DNA from: Sulfuritalea sp.
Lineage (GTDB): Bacteria; Pseudomonadota; Gammaproteobacteria; Burkholderiales; Rhodocyclaceae
Direction of reading: 5' to 3'
Assembly (NCBI RefSeq): GCF_017302275.1
Contig: NZ_JAFLDR010000017.1
Coordinates: 16,670 to 80,669 of the forward strand
Length of the DNA stretch: 64,000 nucleotides
The notes beneath the pieces were generated by a model. The model was not told the DNA's origin and did not search any database. It worked only from the letters and a program-made list of their open reading frames with translations. Within the stretch, counting starts at the first letter, position 1; the number at the start of each line of letters is the position of its first letter. Positions 51,959 through 63,647 of this stretch are shown piece by piece. The position numbers were made by a program, and so were the translations under genes.

Positions 51959-52693
51959 ATGAGTGAATCTCCGTCCGACCGTCCGCATCGGGAATCCGGC
52001 TTGCTGTTGTATTCCGGCAACGCGCGGCGCGATTTCTTCGACGGTGCGGTGCTCGGTGCGCGCAACCTGGGCTTCGAGTATTGCGGTTACCTGATCGGCC
52101 TGCCGGTGTCGGCCACCGAGTGGCGCTTCGTGATGACCAGCAATTTTCCGCGCGCGTGGCAGCGGCGCTACCTCCGGCGCGGTTATCACTCCATCGATCC
52201 CACGGTCGAGTACGCCAAGACCGGCGTCGAGCCGATCACATGGTCGCGCGAGTTGTTCGCCACCGAGCGTCTGCAGGATCTTTCGCGGGATGCCGACGCC
52301 ATCGGTTTCAATCACGGCTGGACCCAGCCTTTGCGCGATGCTCGTGGCAGGTTCGGCGTGCTGACGCTGGCACGTGGCAGCACGCCGATCGAAGCGGACG
52401 AGTTGCGTGACAAGCTGCCGATGATGCAATGGCTGGCGCGGGTGGTCCATGACCGGCTGTTCGCCGAATTCATGGCCTGGCAGCGCAATGAAACCATCAG
52501 CCGGCTGACGGAGCGCGAACTGGCTTGCCTGCGACTCGCCGCCGCCGGCGGCACGGCCGGCGAGATCTCTGCGGCGACCGGCGTCGCCGAGCGCACGGTG
52601 AACTTCCACATGGCCAACGCGATCGACAAGCTCGGCGCGGTCAACAAGACGCATGCCGTGGCGCTGGCGCTGCGGCTGGGGCTTTTCGCCTAG
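51959..52693 (+). CDS. LuxR-type quorum-sensing regulator (LuxR solo)
   Basis: A 244-residue regulator. The N-terminal autoinducer-binding domain keeps the key pocket residues in canonical spacing: Trp67 and Tyr71 (AWQRRYL), Asp80-Pro81 (SIDPTVEY), Trp95 (ITWS) and the later glycine (NHGWTQPL). This predicts binding of an acyl-homoserine lactone. The C-terminal GerE helix-turn-helix is LTERELACLRLAAAGGTAGE through VAERTVNFHMANAIDKLGAV. No luxI synthase is in the window. The ATG at 51959 is chosen from the predicted promoter and family length; a longer open frame upstream is unlike any LuxR. Confidence 0.85.
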   Translation: MSESPSDRPHRESGLLLYSGNARRDFFDGAVLGARNLGFEYCGYLIGLPVSATEWRFVMTSNFPRAWQRRYLRRGYHSIDPTVEYAKTGVEPITWSRELFATERLQDLSRDADAIGFNHGWTQPLRDARGRFGVLTLARGSTPIEADELRDKLPMMQWLARVVHDRLFAEFMAWQRNETISRLTERELACLRLAAAGGTAGEISAATGVAERTVNFHMANAIDKLGAVNKTHAVALALRLGLFA

Positions 52694-52726
52694 CGCGCAA
52701 GCGGTAATTCGACGCGGGCGGACGGC

Positions 52727-53977
52727 CTATCGAGCCGCGCCGTGCCGGGCGACGAGTTCGTGCAGCAACTCGAGTTGCCGGGGCAGGCAGCGGCTTTCCA
52801 GGTCATAGCCAGCCACCACGGTGTGGCGCGCGGCGGCGCGGATCGATTGCAGCCGGTCGCGTTCGTCGATCGCCCCGGCCAGGGCTTCGGCGAGCGAATG
52901 GTGATCGAAAAAGTCGACCAGGCGGCCGTTTTCGCCGTCCCGAATGACCTCCTGCACCGGTGCGGTGCGCGAGGCCACCACCATGCAGCCCGCCGCCATC
53001 GCCTCCAGCAGCGACCAGGAAAGCACGAAGGGGTAGGTCAGGTAGGCGTGCACGGTCGACACCTGAAGCAGGCGCAGGTAATCGGCGTAGGGCACGCGGC
53101 CGAGAAAGTGCACGCGGCCGGCGTCGAGTTGCGCGCCGACTTCCGCGAGCATGGCCTGGCGCCATGTGCCGCCGCTTGCCGGCTTGTTGCCATAGCTGAC
53201 CTCGTCGCCGCCGACGATCAGTATCCGTGCCCGCGGACGCAGCCGCAGCAGCAGGGGCAGGGCGCGCATGAAGCTGTGGAAGCCGCGATAGGGTTCCAGG
53301 TTGCGGGCGACATAGGTCACCACCTCGTCGTCCGGGCCCAGCGCGATGCCTGCCTTCTGCAATGAAATCCGCGCGGCAGGTTCGGGCGCGACGCGGCGGG
53401 TGTCGATGCCCTCGTGCACGATGCGCATGCGATCCTGGACGATGGCCGGAAAGCGGCTTTGCTGCCAGCGCGTCGGCGCCAGCAGCAGGTCGGCGCATTC
53501 CATGCTCATCCACTGCGTGGTGTTCTTGATCCGCAGGCGCAGCGCATCGTCGGCTGTCACCGGGAACTCCGGGTCGAAGCCGACGTCGGCACCTGTCGCA
53601 TGGTAGTAGTACTCGGCATGCAGCGCGATCGGCACGTCGGCGAACACGTCGCGCAGGAACAGGGCTTCACCCCAGCCGGGGTGCGCCACGACAAGGTCGG
53701 GACGGAAGCCGCCGGCCTTGAGCTGCCGCAAGACGCCGACCACCTGCTGCCCGCGCCTGATGGCGGCGTCGTAGCCCTGCAGGTAGCTGTGGCTCGCGGA
53801 CGAGGCTGGCGCCGGCGCGTAGGGTGCCAACTCGACCCCGCGCAGGGGCGCGCCAGTGCGCCGCAGGTTGCCGTCTTCGCCGACGGCGACGACCCGGTGC
53901 GCCCCATCGGCGGCGAGGCGCGCCGCGACATGGCGGAACTGTGCGGGAAAGTTCTGGTGGAGGAAGAGGATGTTCAT
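52727..53977 (-). CDS. Glycosyltransferase family 4 protein
   Basis: A 416-residue GT4 enzyme. MNILFLHQNFPAQFRHVAARLA is its opening (cited as HQNFPAQFRHVA), VVTYVARNLEPYRGFHSFMRAL the UDP-sugar half, and YPFVLSWSLLEAMAAGCMVVAS the EX7E region. This subgroup is found singly in many proteobacteria outside LPS operons. It converges with luxR. Confidence 0.85.
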   Translation of the reverse strand: MNILFLHQNFPAQFRHVAARLAADGAHRVVAVGEDGNLRRTGAPLRGVELAPYAPAPASSASHSYLQGYDAAIRRGQQVVGVLRQLKAGGFRPDLVVAHPGWGEALFLRDVFADVPIALHAEYYYHATGADVGFDPEFPVTADDALRLRIKNTTQWMSMECADLLLAPTRWQQSRFPAIVQDRMRIVHEGIDTRRVAPEPAARISLQKAGIALGPDDEVVTYVARNLEPYRGFHSFMRALPLLLRLRPRARILIVGGDEVSYGNKPASGGTWRQAMLAEVGAQLDAGRVHFLGRVPYADYLRLLQVSTVHAYLTYPFVLSWSLLEAMAAGCMVVASRTAPVQEVIRDGENGRLVDFFDHHSLAEALAGAIDERDRLQSIRAAARHTVVAGYDLESRCLPRQLELLHELVARHGAAR

Positions 53978-54108
53978 CGCTGGGCGGCCCCCGCCCGCCG
54001 TGCCGGTTTCGATCCGGCGCCATCGCTTGCAGGCCGACGATTCCGGACCGGGGGCGACAGCGGCGATTCGCGGGCGGGCATGGCGCGGCCTCCTCGATTG
54101 GGGTCGTG

Positions 54109-55311
54109 CTATAGCGCGTGCACCCGATCGCCCCGGGCGAAGCCGAGCAGCGGACCGGGCACGCCATGGCCCAGCGCGATCACCTTGAACAGTTCGCCCA
54201 TCTCGTTGGGCGAGATCAGCACATTCACCGCACCCCGCGCGCGCAGGTCGGCGGCGCCCGCCGACGCCGAACCTGCCGTGTCGCCGGCGCCGACTCTTTC
54301 ACGCGACATCAATTCCCCGATGCCGCAGTTGAGCAGGAAGTTGGACTGGCTGGCATAACCCAGCACTTCCAGCCCCGAGTCGAACGCGGCTTCGGCGGCG
54401 GCGGTGAAATCGACGTGCGAGGTGATGTCAGACAGGCCGGGAAACCAGAACGGATCGTCATGCACGCGGTGCCGGTAATGGCAGCGCAGGGTGCCGCCGT
54501 TGCGCTGCGGATGATAGAGCTCGTGGCGCGGCAGGCCGTAGTCGATCAGGATCATGGCGCCCTGCTCCAGGCGGCGCGACAGGTCGCTGACCCAGGCGCG
54601 CGCGGCCAGGCTGATCTCGCTGCGATAGGGCGCCGCTTGCGGCAGCGCGCGCGCCGCTTCGAGCAGCGCGCCATGGGCCGGGCGTTCGCTGGCGACCAGG
54701 CGGCCATCGACCACGCCGACGCCGCCTTCCATTATCTCGCCGCCGTCGCCATTCCAATGCACGACCTGGGTCGGCATCGCGTCGAGCACTTCGTTGCCGA
54801 CCAGGCAGCCGGAAAAGCGCTCGGGCAAGGCGTCGAGCCATTCGACGCGATCGGCATATTGCGGCGCCTGTTCGGCCAGCAGCGCTTGCTGGCGTACCCG
54901 CAGTTCGCCGGAAAGTTCGAGGATCCGGTAGCGCTCGGGCAGGCGGCCGAGGGCGTCGAGCCCGTTCAGCAGGTCGACCGCCAGGCGTCCGCTGCCGGCG
55001 CCAGCCTCGATCACCTGTGGCGCGGAAGCAGCCAGGATCTGTGCTACCTGACGGGCCAGGGCATGGCCGAAGAGCGGGGTCAGTTCCGGCGCGGTCAGGA
55101 AGTCACCGCCTGCACGGTGGTCGCCGAACTTGTGCGAGCCGCCGGCGTAATAACCGAGGTCGGGCTGGTACAAGGCCAGTTCCATGTAGCGGGCGAACGG
55201 GATCCAGCCGCCGCGCGCGGCGATCTCGGCGGCGATGATGGCGCCCAGCGCCGCGCTGGCGGCGCGCGCATCATCACCGGGAAGTGGCAGGTCGGCGGCG
55301 ACCAGAGTCAT
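54109..55311 (-). CDS. SAM-dependent methyltransferase of the MidA/NDUFAF7 family
   Basis: A 400-residue protein: FARYMELALYQPDLGYYAGG (residues ~41-60), FLTAPELTPLFGHALARQV, VIEAGAGSGRLAVDLL (SAM loop) and GNEVLDAMPTQVVHW. NDUFAF7 methylates an arginine of complex I; bacterial homologs are presumed protein-arginine methyltransferases. A 21-nt motif copy encodes VGAGDTAGSAS in a variable stretch near residue 345. It starts by ATGA overlap with paiB-like. Confidence 0.88.
   Translation of the reverse strand: MTLVAADLPLPGDDARAASAALGAIIAAEIAARGGWIPFARYMELALYQPDLGYYAGGSHKFGDHRAGGDFLTAPELTPLFGHALARQVAQILAASAPQVIEAGAGSGRLAVDLLNGLDALGRLPERYRILELSGELRVRQQALLAEQAPQYADRVEWLDALPERFSGCLVGNEVLDAMPTQVVHWNGDGGEIMEGGVGVVDGRLVASERPAHGALLEAARALPQAAPYRSEISLAARAWVSDLSRRLEQGAMILIDYGLPRHELYHPQRNGGTLRCHYRHRVHDDPFWFPGLSDITSHVDFTAAAEAAFDSGLEVLGYASQSNFLLNCGIGELMSRERVGAGDTAGSASAGAADLRARGAVNVLISPNEMGELFKVIALGHGVPGPLLGFARGDRVHAL
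54275..54295 (-). repeat. 21-nt dispersed motif copy in the MidA-like gene
   Basis: GCCGTGTCGCCGGCGCCGAC plus T on the + strand; a reverse copy inside a variable loop (VGAGDTA). Confidence 0.6.
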
Positions 55312-55925
55312 TCGATAGCGTCTACCAGGGCCGCCATCGCCAGGCTGTCGGTGCCGCCCTGCTGGCGCAGCCCGGCGACCACGCCCGCGCGGTTTGTCGC
55401 GGGCTGGTTCTGGCTGATTTTCCATTTGCCGCTGAGTTCGACGATGGCGATTTCGATGCCGACGATCGTCGCCAGCATCTTGTCGATATAGTCGGCCGGC
55501 GCATCGTCGACCCGCCAGGGATGCTCGAAACCCGACTCATGGCGCTCGACCAGGTCATCCAGTTGCCGCCGCAGCCAGGCTGCATCGTCGACCGCGCGCA
55601 GGCGGCCACGGGCGTGCACCACGACGTAATTCCAGGTCGGCACGGCGCGTCCGTGCTCGCGCTTGGTGGCGTACCACGAGGGCGTGACATAAGCCTGCGG
55701 GCCGTGGAAGATGGCCAGCACGTCGCTGCCGGCGGCATCGCGCCAGAGCGGGTTGGCGCGCGCGACGTGGCCTTGCAGCCGGCCGTCGGGCGTCAGGTGC
55801 AGCGGCAGGTGGTCGGCCCCGGGTCCGGCCTTGCCCTGCGTCACCAGCGTGGCGAAGGGGCGCTCGCGCATCAGCGCGTGCAGCACCTCGACGCGGCTTT
55901 CCGCGAAATGGGACGGCAGATACAT
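55308..55925 (-). CDS. PaiB family FMN-binding protein
   Basis: A 205-residue split-barrel protein. MYLPSHFAE, ADHLPLHLTPDGRLQGHVARAN, AYVTPSWYATK and VPTWNYVVVHARG are the PaiB pattern; ISQNQPATNRAGVVAGL ends it. PaiB was described as a negative regulator of sporulation and protease genes in Bacillus; the proteobacterial role is unknown. It is coupled to the MidA gene downstream. Confidence 0.88.
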   Translation of the reverse strand: MYLPSHFAESRVEVLHALMRERPFATLVTQGKAGPGADHLPLHLTPDGRLQGHVARANPLWRDAAGSDVLAIFHGPQAYVTPSWYATKREHGRAVPTWNYVVVHARGRLRAVDDAAWLRRQLDDLVERHESGFEHPWRVDDAPADYIDKMLATIVGIEIAIVELSGKWKISQNQPATNRAGVVAGLRQQGGTDSLAMAALVDAIE

Positions 55926-55932
55926 GCGCGCC

Positions 55933-57117
55933 TCAGAGCATGACGCCGCGATTCTCGCCGCGCTCGTACACTATGTTGGCGCGGCCGACCAGCAGGGTGT
56001 CGAGGGTGCCGATCTGGCTCACGTCCTTGTTGGCGTAGGGCAGCTTGTGCAGGATGTAGCGCAGCGCGTTGAGCCGCGCGCGCTTCTTGCAGTCGGACTT
56101 GATCACGGTCCACGGCGCATCCGCCGTGTCGGTGTGGAAGAACATGGCTTCCTTGGCCTTGGTGTAGTCGTCCCACTTGTCGAGCGAGGCGAGGTCGATC
56201 GGCGACAGCTTCCACTGCTTGAGCGGGTGCGTCTCGCGTTCCTTGAACCGGCGGCGCTGCTCGGGGCGCGACACCGAGAACCAGAACTTGATCAGGTGCA
56301 CGCCGCTCCTGACCAGGGTGCGCTCGAACTCGGGCGTCTGGCGCATGAATTCCTCGTACTCGGAATCGGTGCAGAAGCCCATCACGCGCTCGACGCCAGC
56401 GCGGTTGTACCAGGAGCGGTCGAACAGCGCGATCTCGCCGGCGGTGGGCAGGTGTTGCACGTAGCGCTGGAAGTACCACTGGCCGCGCTCGGTATCGGAA
56501 GGCTTTTCCAGTGCCACGACGTGCGCGCCGCGTGGGTTCAGGTGTTCCATGAAGCGCTTGATGGTACCCCCCTTGCCGGCCGCGTCGCGGCCCTCGAACA
56601 GCACCACCACCTTCTGCCCGGTTTCCTTGACCCAGGCCTGCAGCTTGAGCAGCTCGACCTGCAAATGGTATTTCTGCTTCTCGTAGTTCTTGCGCGTCAT
56701 CAGGTGGCGGTAGGGATAGCCGCCGTCGCGCCAACCCGGCGCCAGTTCCTCGTCGGGGTGTTCGCTGGTCACCACCTCGCGTTGCAGCAGGGCTTCCTTC
56801 AGCGCTTCGACATCGTCGGGCGAGGCGCCCTCGACCACCGCGGTCAGCGCCTGCGCCAGCTTGGCGCCTTCGCCGGGCTTGGCGTGGGCGACGATGTCAT
56901 GGATCGCCTCGATCTTCGAATCGCGTGCGGCGGCGGAACGGTCCTTGACGACGAAGTTCTTGATGCCGGCAGGCTTGCGCGATGGTGCGATGTCACCAGA
57001 TGCGGGGCGCCGCAGCGGCTTCGCGGTGGTCGTAGGCTTGGCCCCCGTTCGGGCTGGGGATTTGGACGGAGCCTTGCGCGCTTTGGTGGCGGGTTTGGTC
57101 GGGGGTTTGGCGGCCAT
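55933..57117 (-). CDS. ppk2: Polyphosphate kinase 2
   Basis: A 394-residue PPK2. An alanine/lysine/proline-rich N-terminal tail of ~45 residues precedes the kinase core: VVLFEGRDAAGKGGTIKRF (Walker A), IALFDRSWYNRAGVERVMGF (Walker B and lid) and FWFSVSRPEQRRRFKER. PPK2 enzymes use polyphosphate to phosphorylate NDP or NMP. The length and the extra N-terminal domain fit the class with one PPK2 core. It abuts the ABC-F gene without a gap. Confidence 0.92.
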   Translation of the reverse strand: MAAKPPTKPATKARKAPSKSPARTGAKPTTTAKPLRRPASGDIAPSRKPAGIKNFVVKDRSAAARDSKIEAIHDIVAHAKPGEGAKLAQALTAVVEGASPDDVEALKEALLQREVVTSEHPDEELAPGWRDGGYPYRHLMTRKNYEKQKYHLQVELLKLQAWVKETGQKVVVLFEGRDAAGKGGTIKRFMEHLNPRGAHVVALEKPSDTERGQWYFQRYVQHLPTAGEIALFDRSWYNRAGVERVMGFCTDSEYEEFMRQTPEFERTLVRSGVHLIKFWFSVSRPEQRRRFKERETHPLKQWKLSPIDLASLDKWDDYTKAKEAMFFHTDTADAPWTVIKSDCKKRARLNALRYILHKLPYANKDVSQIGTLDTLLVGRANIVYERGENRGVML

Positions 57118-59069
<1,952 letters not shown>

Positions 59070-59073
<4 letters not shown>

Positions 59074-59630
59074 AGGAGTCGTATCGGTGAGGCGTTTTCA
59101 TGATGGCAGCCACGGCGACCTTCGTAGCACGCCGCGATCTGCGCCATGTCGGCGACTTCGTCGCCCGACAGCATGATGGTTGCCAGCAGGCCGACTTCGC
59201 GCTTGCCGTAGTCGACCGAGGACATGATCACCGGCACGCCGGCCGCCACGGCGATGCGATAAAAGCCGGATTTCCATCCGGCCTGCAAGCGGCGCGTGCC
59301 TTCGGTGGCGATGATCAGGTGCAGGTTGTCGCGGCGGCGAAATTCCTCGGCGATGCGCTCGACGAAGCCGGTGCGCTGGCGCCGGTTCACCGAGATGCCG
59401 CCGAGGCCGCGCATGATGGGACCGAAGACGCCGCGGAACAGCGTGTCCTTGGCCACCCACTGCGCGCCGTAGGGCAGGGCGGCGAGCGCCAGCATGGTCA
59501 TCGGGAAGTCCCAGTTCGAGGTGTGCGGGTAGGCAATCACCACGGCCTTTGCCGGCCGCTGCGGCAGGTCGACCAGCTTCCAGCCCATCAGCTTGAGGAT
59601 GAGGCGGGCCGCGCCGCGCAGGAGGCTCAT
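59070..59630 (-). CDS. 1-acyl-glycerol-3-phosphate acyltransferase-like (PlsC family)
   Basis: A 186-residue acyltransferase: [14 protein letters not shown] holds the HxxxxD catalytic motif, [13 protein letters not shown] and IIATEGTRR the glycerol-phosphate and EGTR motifs. There is one N-terminal hydrophobic segment. It may acylate lysophospholipids at the inner membrane. It overlaps both ABC-F genes by 4 bp, forming a three-gene unit. Confidence 0.88.
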
Positions 59631-61258
59631 CCCAATCCTTGACTGGCGAGGTACTCTTCGTAGTTGCCGCGGTAATCGACGATGCTGCGGTCCGGCTTGA
59701 TGTCGATGATGCGCGTCGCCAGCGAGGAGACGAACTCGCGGTCGTGCGAGACGAAGATCAGCGTGCCGTTGTACTTTTCCAGCGCGGTGTTGAGCGACTC
59801 GATGGATTCCATGTCGAGGTGGTTGGTCGGCTCATCCAACAGCAGCACGTTGTTCCGCAGCAGCATCAGCTTGCCGAACAACATGCGGCCCTGCTCGCCG
59901 CCGGAGATCACGTTGACCGGCTTCTTCGCCTCGTCGCCGGAGAACAGCAGGCGGCCCAGGGTGCCGCGCACCAGGGTTTCGACGTCGCCGCCGTCATAAC
60001 CACCGGCGCGCACCCACTGCACGATCCACTCGGTGAGCGGCGTCTTGCCGGCGAAGTCGGCGGCGTGGTCCTGGTGGAAGGCGCCGGGACGGGCCTTCTC
60101 GGCCCACTTCACGCGTCCGCCCAGTGGCGTCAGGCCACCGAGTTCCGGCCCCGCCAGCAGGCGCAGCAGCGTGGTCTTGCCGACGCCGTTCTCGCCGATG
60201 ATGGCGACCTTGTCGCCGGCCTCGATGCTGGTGGAGAAGGACTTGATGATCGGCACCTTGGGTTCATAGCCGAAGCCGAGGTTCTCGATCTCGCAGGCCA
60301 GGCGGTGCAGCTTTTCCTTCTCGTCGTATTCGAAGCGGATCCACGGGTACTGGCGCGAGGAGGGCTTGATGTCCTCGGGCTTGATCTTGTCGATCAGCTT
60401 GAGCCGGCTCGTGGCCTGGCGCGCCTTCGACTTGTTGGCCGAGAAGCGGCGCACGAAGCCCTGCAGGTCGGCGATGCGCTCCTTGGCCTTGGCGTTGGCC
60501 GAGACCTGGCGTTCGCGCGCCTGCGTGCTGGCTTCCATGAAATCGTCGTAGTTGCCGCCGTAGACCTTGATCGTGCCGTAATCGAGGTCAGCCATGTGGG
60601 TGCACACCTGGTTCAGGAAGTGCCGGTCGTGGCTGATGATGACCATGGTCGACTCGCGCTCGTTGAGGATGTCCTCCAGCCAGCGGATGGTGTCGATGTC
60701 GAGGTTGTTGGTCGGCTCGTCGAGCAGCAGGATGTCCGGGTTGGCGAACAGCGCCTGCACCAGCAGCACGCGCAGCTTCCAGCCCGGCGCCACCTCGCTC
60801 ATCGGCCCCGAATGTTTTTCGGTCGGGATGCCGGCCCCCAGCAGCAGCTCGCCGGCACGTGCCTCGGCCGTATAGCCGCCATGCTCGGCATAGTGATGTT
60901 CGAGGTCGGCGGCACGCATGTAGTCGTCCTCGGACGCCTCCGGATTGGCATAGATCGCATCGCGCTCGGACATGCAGGACCACATTTCGGCATGACCCAT
61001 CATCACCACGTCGAGCACGCGCATGTCCTCGTAGGCGAACTGGTCCTGCTTGAGGTAGGCCATGCGCTCGCCGGGATCGAGCGAAACGTTGCCGGCCGTG
61101 GCCTCGAGCACGCCGGCGAGGATCTTCATGAAGGTGGTCTTGCCCGAGCCGTTGGCGCCGATCAGACCGTAGCGGTTGCCCTCACCGAACTTGACGGAAA
61201 CGTTTTCAAAAAGTGGCTTGGCGCCGAACTGGATGGTTATGTTGGAAGCGACGAGCAT
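59627..61258 (-). CDS. ybiT: ABC-F family ATPase, YbiT-like
   Basis: A 543-residue tandem ABC protein without membrane segments. Walker A copies are [19 protein letters not shown] and [18 protein letters not shown]. The first signature is degenerate ([18 protein letters not shown]), a YbiT hallmark; the second is [31 protein letters not shown] and [14 protein letters not shown] are the Walker B sites. A translation factor role at the ribosome is known for the family. The ATG at 61258 is the usual start. Confidence 0.93.
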   Translation of the reverse strand: MLVASNITIQFGAKPLFENVSVKFGEGNRYGLIGANGSGKTTFMKILAGVLEATAGNVSLDPGERMAYLKQDQFAYEDMRVLDVVMMGHAEMWSCMSERDAIYANPEASEDDYMRAADLEHHYAEHGGYTAEARAGELLLGAGIPTEKHSGPMSEVAPGWKLRVLLVQALFANPDILLLDEPTNNLDIDTIRWLEDILNERESTMVIISHDRHFLNQVCTHMADLDYGTIKVYGGNYDDFMEASTQARERQVSANAKAKERIADLQGFVRRFSANKSKARQATSRLKLIDKIKPEDIKPSSRQYPWIRFEYDEKEKLHRLACEIENLGFGYEPKVPIIKSFSTSIEAGDKVAIIGENGVGKTTLLRLLAGPELGGLTPLGGRVKWAEKARPGAFHQDHAADFAGKTPLTEWIVQWVRAGGYDGGDVETLVRGTLGRLLFSGDEAKKPVNVISGGEQGRMLFGKLMLLRNNVLLLDEPTNHLDMESIESLNTALEKYNGTLIFVSHDREFVSSLATRIIDIKPDRSIVDYRGNYEEYLASQGLG

Positions 61259-61322
61259 GGGGCGGGAACCGGTGGCGACTGCGGAGGCAGCATTCTACCG
61301 GCCCGGGGGCGAGCTCAATGGG

Positions 61323-61343
61323 AGTCGGCGCTGGCGATACGGC
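61323..61343 (+). repeat. 21-nt dispersed motif copy, intergenic
   Basis: AGTCGGCGCTGGCGATACGG plus C lies between the YbiT start and the aldehyde dehydrogenase stop. This is the one clear copy outside a gene, showing that coding constraint does not explain the motif. It is followed by CGATTTGCGCC, and the polA copy is also followed by CGATTTGC. Confidence 0.65.
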
Positions 61344-61364
61344 GATTTGCGCCCGGTGACGGGC

Positions 61365-62807
61365 TCAGGCCGCCTTGGGCGGCGGCTTGAACTGCATGGC
61401 CTTGAATTCGAGGAAATCCTCCAGGCCGTACTTGCCCAGTTCACGCCCATTGCCAGACTGCTTGTAGCCGCCGAAGGGCGCGTAAATGTTGAAGGGGCCG
61501 CCGTTGATCTCGACCTGGCCGGTGCGCAGCCGGCGTGCCACGCTCTCGGCGCGGGCGTCGGTGGCCGACCAGACGCCGCCGGAAAGGCCGTAGATCGAAT
61601 CGTTGGCGATGCGCACGGCATCGTCCTCGTCTGCATAGGTGATGATGGACAAGACCGGGCCGAAGATTTCCTCCTGGGCGATCACGGCTTTCGGATCGAC
61701 GAGGCCAAACACGGTCGGCGCAACGTAGTAGCCACCGGCCGGCAGGCCTTCCGGCAGCGCGGAGCCGCCGGCGAGGAGTTCGCAGCCTTCGGCAATGCCC
61801 TTGGCGATGTAGTCGCGCACCCGGTCCTGCTGCATCTTCGAGGCCAGCGGCCCGATCGTGGTGCCCGGCTCCATCGGGTCGCCGAGGCGATATTCGGCGG
61901 CGGTCGCGGCCGCGATGCGCGCGGCTTCCTCGTAGCGGCCCACCGGAACCAGCAAACGGGTCTGCGCGGTGCAGGTCTGCCCGGCATTGAGGTAGCAATT
62001 GCCGACCACGCCCTTCACCGCAACGGCGAAGTCGGCGTCGTCGAGCACGATGCCGGCCGACTTGCCGCCAAGTTCCAGCGCCACGCGCTTGACCGTGTTG
62101 GCGGCAAGCTGGGAAATGCGTTTGCCGGCGGCGGTGGAACCCGTAAAAGACACCATGTCCACCTCGGCATGCGTGACCAGGGTTTCACCGATCTCGGGGC
62201 CGTAGCCGGTGACGAGGTTGAACACGCCGGCCGGCACGCCGGCCTCATGGATGATCTCGGCCAGGGCGAAGGCATTCAGCGGCGCCACTTCCGAAGGCTT
62301 GAGCACGACGGTGCAGCCGGCCGCCAGCGCGGCGGCGACCTTGGCCGCGATCTGGTGCAGCGGATAGTTCCAGGGCGTGATGGCAACCACCACGCCCACC
62401 GGCTCGCGCAGGACCTTGGAGTGGCCGACCTGCTCCTCGAAAGCGAAATCGCCGAGCAGGCGTGCATACATGCCGAAGGTGGCCGTGGGCGAACCGACCT
62501 GGATGCGCTGCGAAAGCTTGTAGGGCATGCCCATTTCCAGGGTGATGGCGCGGGCGATGTCATCGGTGCGCGCCTTGAGGCCTTCCTGGATCTTCTTCAG
62601 CAGCTCGGCGCGGCGTGCCGGCGGCGTTGCCGCCCAGGCGTCGAAGGCCTTGCGCGCGGCGGCAACCGCCGCCTCTGCATCTGCCGCATTGCCTTGCGGG
62701 ATGGTGGCCAGCAGAGCCCCGTCGGTCGGCGAATGCACCTCGATGCTGCCCTTGCCGGCCGGCGCGAGCCAGGCGCCGTTAATGTAGAACTTGTCCTTGC
62801 TGATCAT
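61365..62807 (-). CDS. NAD(P)-dependent aldehyde dehydrogenase
   Basis: A 480-residue [44 protein letters not shown] (cofactor), the general base in [18 protein letters not shown] and the nucleophile cysteine in [17 protein letters not shown] lie in order, ending [22 protein letters not shown]. It oxidises an aldehyde to the acid. It lies downstream of tupA, 19 bp after the tupA stop, on the same strand. Confidence 0.93.
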   Translation of the reverse strand: MISKDKFYINGAWLAPAGKGSIEVHSPTDGALLATIPQGNAADAEAAVAAARKAFDAWAATPPARRAELLKKIQEGLKARTDDIARAITLEMGMPYKLSQRIQVGSPTATFGMYARLLGDFAFEEQVGHSKVLREPVGVVVAITPWNYPLHQIAAKVAAALAAGCTVVLKPSEVAPLNAFALAEIIHEAGVPAGVFNLVTGYGPEIGETLVTHAEVDMVSFTGSTAAGKRISQLAANTVKRVALELGGKSAGIVLDDADFAVAVKGVVGNCYLNAGQTCTAQTRLLVPVGRYEEAARIAAATAAEYRLGDPMEPGTTIGPLASKMQQDRVRDYIAKGIAEGCELLAGGSALPEGLPAGGYYVAPTVFGLVDPKAVIAQEEIFGPVLSIITYADEDDAVRIANDSIYGLSGGVWSATDARAESVARRLRTGQVEINGGPFNIYAPFGGYKQSGNGRELGKYGLEDFLEFKAMQFKPPPKAA

Positions 62808-62825
62808 GTTTTTGCTTTCTTGGAA

Positions 62826-63643
62826 TCAGGGTTTTGCGTTGGGGAAGAACAGCTGTTCGCCACCGATCTTATAGGATGCAATGGCCTGCTGCCCTTCGGC
62901 CGCGACCAACCAGTCGATGAACTTCTGGCCGTCGGCCTGCTTGACGTGGGTATGTTTCGCGGGATTGACCAGGATCACGCCGTACTGGTTGAAGAGCCGG
63001 GTGTCGCCCTCGACGACGATGCCCAGGTCGCCGCGATTCTTGAAGTTGAGCCAGGTGCCGCGGTCGGCGAGGATGTAGGCGTTCATCGAAGCCGCAGTGT
63101 TGAGTGCCGGGCCCATGCCGGATCCGGTGTCGCGGTACCACGCGCCCTTTTTTGTCTCCAGATCGACGCCGGCGGCCTTCCAGTAACGCAATTCGGCGGC
63201 ATGCGTGCCGCTCTTGTCGCCGCGCGAGACAAAGGGCGCCTTCGCCGCTTCGATGCGGCGCAGGCCTTCGAGGATGTCCTTGCCGGCCGCCTTGGCGGGA
63301 TCGGCTTTGGGCCCGATGACGACGAAGTCGTTGTACATGACTTCCTGGCGCTTGACGCCGAATCCCTCGGCGATGAACTTCTCCTCGGCGGTTTTGTCGT
63401 GCACAAACACGACATCGGCATCGCCACGGCGTGCCATGTCCAGCGCCTGGCCGGTGCCCAATGCGACCACGCGCACCTTGATGCCGCTGGCTTTCTCGAA
63501 GGCCGGCAGCAGGTGGCCAAAAAGGCCGGATTGTTCGGTCGAGGTGGTCGACGACACGGTGATGAAGCGTTCCTGGGCCAGGCTGTGACCGGCCACCAGC
63601 AAACCGGCGGCAGCGAGGGCGGAGCAGAACAGGCGGCGAAAGA

Positions 63644-63647
<4 letters not shown>
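62826..63647 (-). CDS. tupA: Tungstate ABC transporter substrate-binding protein TupA
   Basis: A 273-residue periplasmic protein. The signal peptide ends at residue ~25 (AAGLLVAGHSLAQ); the mature start VSSTTSTEQSGLFGHLLP is the TupA signature for oxyanion binding, with RRGDADVVFVHDK and SRGDKSGTHAAELRYW following. It captures tungstate for TupBC. It overlaps the ATPase gene stop (ATGA). The permease tupB is not adjacent downstream and may lie upstream beyond the window. Confidence 0.92.
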
